NCBI GenBank assembly: GCA_003211335.1
Contig: QCTA01000011.1
Span: 1-20,274 of the forward strand
DNA from: Prochlorococcus sp. AG-670-O11
GTDB lineage: Bacteria; Cyanobacteriota; Cyanobacteriia; PCC-6307; Cyanobiaceae
Length of the DNA stretch: 20,274 nucleotides
Direction: 5' to 3'
The notes beneath the pieces were generated by a model. That model ran no database searches. It saw only the letters and a program-made list of their open reading frames with translations, and had not been told where the DNA came from. Within the stretch, counting starts at the first letter, position 1; each line of letters begins with the position of its first letter. This document shows, in pieces, positions 17,371-20,274 of this stretch. The translations under genes and the position numbers were made by a program.

Positions 17371-18570
17371 ATGGAGTTGCCTTGTCGCAGATTTGGTAGA
17401 ACAAATCTAAACATGCCTGTTTTGTCCTTAGGAGGCATGAGATTTCAAAAAAGTTGGGAAGAATTAAAATTTTCAGAGATTTCACGAAAAGAACAGAATA
17501 AAGTTGAAAATATATTGAATCTTGCAAATAAATTTGGTTTTAATCACATAGAGACAGCTAAGTATTATGGGACTTCAGAAATACAGTTAGGTATGGGTTT
17601 CAAGAGTATTACAAAAATACCAAAAATCATTCAAACAAAAATCCCTCCTAATCATGATCCTAAATTATTCGAAGCAGACCTTTTGAAAAGCTTTGAAAAA
17701 TTGCAAGTAAAGAAAATTGATTTATTAGCAATTCATGGCATCAATACACCTGAACATCTTCATCAAGCTGTAAAAGATGGAGGCTGTATTGATATTTTAA
17801 AAAAATTCCAAAAAGAAAATTTAATTGGACATATAGGATTTTCGACTCATGGAGAATTATCTCTTATAGAAAAAGCGATATCTACAAATTTCTTTGATTA
17901 TGTTAATTTGCACTGGTATTTCATCAATCAAACAAATTCCAAAGTAATTGATTTGGCTCATAAATATGATCTTGGAGTTTTTATAATAAGCCCTACTGAT
18001 AAAGGCGGACATCTTCACACTCCATCAACAAAAATGTTGGAACTTTGTAGCCCTTTACACCCAATAGTATTTAATGATCTTTTTTGCTTGAGGAACAAAA
18101 ATGTTCATACAATAAGTGTTGGGGTAGCGAAAGAGGAAGACTTTAATTTACATTTAGAAGCAGTTTCATTATTGTCAGAATCTGATTATTATATTCCTAA
18201 AATACTAAATAAATTACAAGAAGAATCAATCAATTCATTGGGTACAGAGTGGTATAAAAGTTGGGATAAAAATTTACCAAATTGGCAAAATACACCAGGA
18301 GAAATAAATATTCCTGTTCTTCTCTGGCTCGCCAATTTAATAGATTCCTTTGATTTAGAAGAATTTGCAAAATCTAGATACCAATTACTTGGTAATGGAA
18401 GTCATTGGTTCCCAGGCAATAATGCAAATTTGTTAGATGTTGATATATGCGAAAGTCAATTATTAAAAGTTTTACAAAGGCATATAAAACCCAAAAAGGT
18501 TATAAAGAATTTAAGAGTCCTAAAAGAAAAGTTTGGAGACAAATCATTATCTAGATTATCAAAGAATTAA
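17371..18570 (+). CDS. Aldo/keto reductase-like oxidoreductase (COG1453-like)
   Basis: 399-aa protein with an N-terminal AKR TIM barrel (about 1-270) and a C-terminal domain (about 280-399). The start (RRFGRTNLNMPVLSLGGMRF) resembles the COG1453 group. The catalytic tetrad is partly changed: Tyr66 (AKYYGTSE), Lys90 (IQTK) and His122 (LLAIHG) are present, but the usual Asp is Glu61 (HIETA). Many COG1453 members carry a C-terminal 4Fe-4S motif; none is visible here, and instead there is the conserved-looking NIPVLLWLANL...NGSHWFPGNNA segment (about 311-351). The substrate is unknown. It begins 6 bp after the ferredoxin gene, so it is probably the last gene of that operon, and it overlaps rsmG by a TTAA shared stop. 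Confidence 0.88.
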   Translation: MELPCRRFGRTNLNMPVLSLGGMRFQKSWEELKFSEISRKEQNKVENILNLANKFGFNHIETAKYYGTSEIQLGMGFKSITKIPKIIQTKIPPNHDPKLFEADLLKSFEKLQVKKIDLLAIHGINTPEHLHQAVKDGGCIDILKKFQKENLIGHIGFSTHGELSLIEKAISTNFFDYVNLHWYFINQTNSKVIDLAHKYDLGVFIISPTDKGGHLHTPSTKMLELCSPLHPIVFNDLFCLRNKNVHTISVGVAKEEDFNLHLEAVSLLSESDYYIPKILNKLQEESINSLGTEWYKSWDKNLPNWQNTPGEINIPVLLWLANLIDSFDLEEFAKSRYQLLGNGSHWFPGNNANLLDVDICESQLLKVLQRHIKPKKVIKNLRVLKEKFGDKSLSRLSKN

Positions 18571-19286
18571 CCTTTGAGTGGATATTTTTCAGCTTTGCCA
18601 ATACTTCTAGGATAAATATCAGGGCAAGATGCTTTTGGCTCAATAAAAATAGCATTACGTATACCTTTTTCTCTGGGAAGCAAATTACTTTTAATTTCTA
18701 AGATTTCCCCCTTTAATATGTTTAATGTACTTTCTAAATTTTTATTATCTTCATTGGTCCACTTCCCACAATATAAAATACCTAATCCGTTCGATTTCAA
18801 GATAGGTAATATATATTCAGAAACTGTTGAAGGATTACTAACTGCTCTTGATGTAGCAATATTAAAGCCATTTTTAAATGAAGATTCACGCCCAATGTTT
18901 TCAATACGATCATTTATTACAAATATATCGTTTTTAAAATTAATACTTTTAATAATTTCTTTTAGTGAATCTGTTTTCTTTTTAGAGGAATCCACTAGAT
19001 ATATTTCTGAATTAGGATGAGTTATCGCATAGGCAAACCCTGGAAAACCACAACCTGATCCAATATCAATAAATTTTTTATTATCAAAATTTTTATTTGC
19101 CTTTTCTTTAAATGGCCAAAGACTGTCATAAACTTGGGATATCCAGTAATCGTTACCTTCAATTAATCTGGTTAAGTTAGTTTTATAATTTAGTTCTTGG
19201 ATTTTTATTTGTAATTCTCTAAACATCATTATTTCATCTTCAGTTACTAAATTGAGAAGTTTGTTAGGGATACTTTCTTTAGTCAT
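18567..19286 (-). CDS. rsmG: 16S rRNA (guanine-527-N7)-methyltransferase
   Basis: SAM-dependent methyltransferase that makes m7G527 in 16S rRNA of the 30S subunit; its loss gives low-level streptomycin resistance in other bacteria. The SAM-binding motif DIGSGCGFPG (74-83) is followed by the acidic Asp99 (IYLVDSSKKK), and the GidB-type motif ATSRAVSN (144-151) is present. The length of 239 aa is typical. Minus-strand ATG is at 19284-19286. It converges on the aldo/keto reductase gene with a four-base overlap and is divergent from the J-domain gene across 91 bp. Confidence 0.95.
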   Translation of the reverse strand: MTKESIPNKLLNLVTEDEIMMFRELQIKIQELNYKTNLTRLIEGNDYWISQVYDSLWPFKEKANKNFDNKKFIDIGSGCGFPGFAYAITHPNSEIYLVDSSKKKTDSLKEIIKSINFKNDIFVINDRIENIGRESSFKNGFNIATSRAVSNPSTVSEYILPILKSNGLGILYCGKWTNEDNKNLESTLNILKGEILEIKSNLLPREKGIRNAIFIEPKASCPDIYPRSIGKAEKYPLKG

Positions 19287-19324
19287 TGAGTTTTAATTAG
19301 TGTCTTCCTCTCGATAATTAAAAA

Positions 19325-19353
19325 TATTCAATTTTATCAAAATTGACTAGAAT
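19325..19353 (+). promoter_or_regulatory. Candidate promoter for J-domain gene
   Basis: TAGAAT at 19348-19353 with TATTCA at 19325-19330 (17-base spacer), giving a leader of about 18 bases. A good -35 like TTGACT (19343-19348) is also present; paired with TAATTA (19365-19370) it would give a start almost at the TTG, that is, a leaderless message. The two are mutually exclusive and neither is certain. Confidence 0.28.
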
Positions 19354-19377
19354 AGTCTCAATCATAATTAAATTTTT

Positions 19378-19824
19378 TTGAAAGGCGAGATAACTTATTA
19401 TAAGATTTTAGGCGTTAATGAAAATGCCTCAAATGACGAATTAAGAAAAGCTTTTTGTAAACTCTCTATAGAATTACATCCTGATACGACTTCCTTAGAA
19501 TTAGAAGATGCAAGAAATAAATTTCAAAAAGTACTAGAGGCCTATGAAAATTTAAATAATTCTAATTTGAGGAAAATTTATGATGAAAAATTGCAATTAA
19601 ATTTTAAAAAACCAAATAAAACAAATTTTAATGTCTTGAATCCTTTAGTAATGGATGCTAATAATCAGCAGTTAGTAGGTAATAGGAGACCATTTTCAAA
19701 TGGAGAAATGTTCTCATTATTTTTGTTGATTATTATTATTTTGATAAGTTTATTTTTAGCTATCTTAATCGCTTCTTTTGCTGGCAAAGAAATACAGTCA
19801 ATTCCAACTTGGCTTTTGAGATAA
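19378..19824 (+). CDS. Membrane-anchored J-domain (DnaJ-like) protein
   Basis: 148-aa Hsp70 co-chaperone-like protein. The J-domain fills about 5-72 (TYYKILGVNENAS...KIYDEKL) with the essential HPD at 34-36. There is no Gly/Phe region, zinc finger or DnaJ C-terminal substrate domain. Instead a polar linker leads to one strong transmembrane helix at about 112-135. It is therefore a class III J-protein, presumably recruiting DnaK to a membrane with the J-domain in the cytoplasm. The start is TTG 19378; no Met occurs before the HPD motif, so this is supported. The DUF3143 gene starts 17 bp after its stop, in the same direction. Confidence 0.9.
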   Translation: MKGEITYYKILGVNENASNDELRKAFCKLSIELHPDTTSLELEDARNKFQKVLEAYENLNNSNLRKIYDEKLQLNFKKPNKTNFNVLNPLVMDANNQQLVGNRRPFSNGEMFSLFLLIIIILISLFLAILIASFAGKEIQSIPTWLLR

Positions 19825-19841
19825 TAATTTAAAGAAATTCT

Positions 19842-20099
19842 GTGATCCCATCTGACACCCCAATTAATCAACATTCACTTCAATCATTAGAATTATGGTT
19901 AAAAGATTTAGGTGCAACTAAAGATATTGATAATCCGTCTAAATGGTATTTGTTACTTTCTAATTGGAATGCAACTATTATTTTTGAACAAGAAGATTTA
20001 AGTGTTGTCTGGGAGAGTGGAGGTAAATTAACTAAAAGACTATTTTCTTATTGTATTAATAGAGAAGATATAGAAAATGCTATTTTACAGGGGCCTTAA
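19842..20099 (+). CDS. DUF3143 protein
   Basis: 85-aa soluble protein that matches the cyanobacterial DUF3143 family as I know it, of unknown function. Recognisable are the N-terminal PINQHSLQSLELWLKDLGA, the central SKWYLLLSNWNATIIFEQEDL and the C-terminal LTKRLFSYCINREDIENAIL. The start is GTG 19842; there is no other Met in the product, and the family pattern begins within a few residues. It lies 17 bp after the J-domain gene, so the two are probably co-transcribed, and it ends nine bases from the convergent bioA stop. Confidence 0.85.
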   Translation: MIPSDTPINQHSLQSLELWLKDLGATKDIDNPSKWYLLLSNWNATIIFEQEDLSVVWESGGKLTKRLFSYCINREDIENAILQGP

Positions 20100-20108
20100 T
20101 TTTGCTTT

Positions 20109-20274
20109 TTAAAGATCGCTTAAAATTTCAAAAATAATTCTGTAACTTTTTTCTAATTGATTGTCTGTAATACAAAGAGGGGGTAATAGATAGATAACAT
20201 TACCAAGTGGTCTAATAAATAAACCTTTTTTCATTGATAATGCTTTTATCCTTTTGCCAACATTGTTTAGATAA
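20109..20274 (-). CDS. bioA: Adenosylmethionine-8-amino-7-oxononanoate aminotransferase, C-terminal end (partial)
   Basis: The last 54 codons of a minus-strand gene that continues beyond the window. The visible part includes KALSMKKGLFIRPLGNVIYL and LPPLCITDNQL, characteristic of the C-terminal domain of the class III PLP-dependent aminotransferase BioA, which converts KAPA to DAPA in biotin synthesis using S-adenosylmethionine as amino donor. The stop is TAA (tta at 20109-20111). The PLP lysine and most of the enzyme are outside the window, so the call rests on this C-terminal block. Confidence 0.82.
   Translation of the reverse strand, partial: YLNNVGKRIKALSMKKGLFIRPLGNVIYLLPPLCITDNQLEKSYRIIFEILSDL

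Noticed and set aside
17237..17527. 96-aa minus-strand frame across the ferredoxin/AKR junction
   Set aside because: Both genes beneath it are well supported by motifs; the product has no recognisable domain.
18718..19020. 100-aa plus-strand frame opposite rsmG
   Set aside because: Antisense to conserved SAM-binding motifs of rsmG; no independent support.

Overview
The window is about 20.3 kb of low-GC (roughly one-third G+C), gene-dense chromosome. It looks like a high-light-adapted Prochlorococcus or a very close marine picocyanobacterium. The evidence is the split RNA polymerase beta' subunit (rpoC1 + rpoC2, with the large insertion in RpoC2), a high-light-inducible (Hli) protein, the cyanobacterial/plastid families Ycf35 and DUF3143, frequent TTG/GTG starts, weak or absent Shine-Dalgarno sites and very short spacers. 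Species assignment is inference from sequence character and gene order, not from a search. No tRNA, rRNA, insertion sequence, CRISPR array or integrase was seen, and no gap between genes exceeds about 225 bp.

Layout. 13-1904 (+): secreted HtrA/Deg-type serine protease, then ribose-5-phosphate isomerase (rpiA). 1901-3187 (-): histidinol dehydrogenase (hisD), convergent with rpiA and sharing a TTAA stop. 3188-3310: divergent promoter region. 3311-4421 (+): ribosomal protein S20 (rpsT) and TatD-family hydrolase. 4422-4645: the longest gap, with candidate regulatory structure and a tiny leader ORF ahead of rpoB. 4646-14019 (+): rpoB-rpoC1-rpoC2. 14069-14221 (+): a 50-aa Hli protein. 14252-15307 (+): rlmN. 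15367-15492 (+): a predicted 41-aa membrane protein. 15512-16282 (+): HEAT-repeat protein. 16401-18570 (+): compact set DUF2997, Ycf35/DUF1257, one-cluster ferredoxin and aldo/keto reductase. 18567-19286 (-): rsmG, again with a TTAA shared stop. 19378-20099 (+): membrane-anchored J-domain protein and DUF3143 protein. 20109-20274 (-): 3' end of bioA, running off the window.

Most of the window is housekeeping: transcription (rpoBC1C2), ribosome and rRNA modification (rpsT, rlmN, rsmG), carbon and amino-acid metabolism (rpiA, hisD, bioA) and protein quality control (HtrA, J-protein). The least understood part is the four-gene DUF2997-ycf35-ferredoxin-AKR cluster, which looks like one transcription unit with a redox theme.

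The most striking anomaly is in rpoC1. The normal N-terminus is encoded from ATG 7978, but a run of six G (8060-8065) puts the reading frame out by one base, and TAA follows five codons after the shift. Dropping one G restores a 634-aa RpoC1. This is most likely a sequencing or assembly indel, but as written the essential gene is broken, and recoding would be needed if the base is real. Two small genes (hli and the 41-aa membrane protein) lie in spaces that a length-filtered gene search would leave empty.
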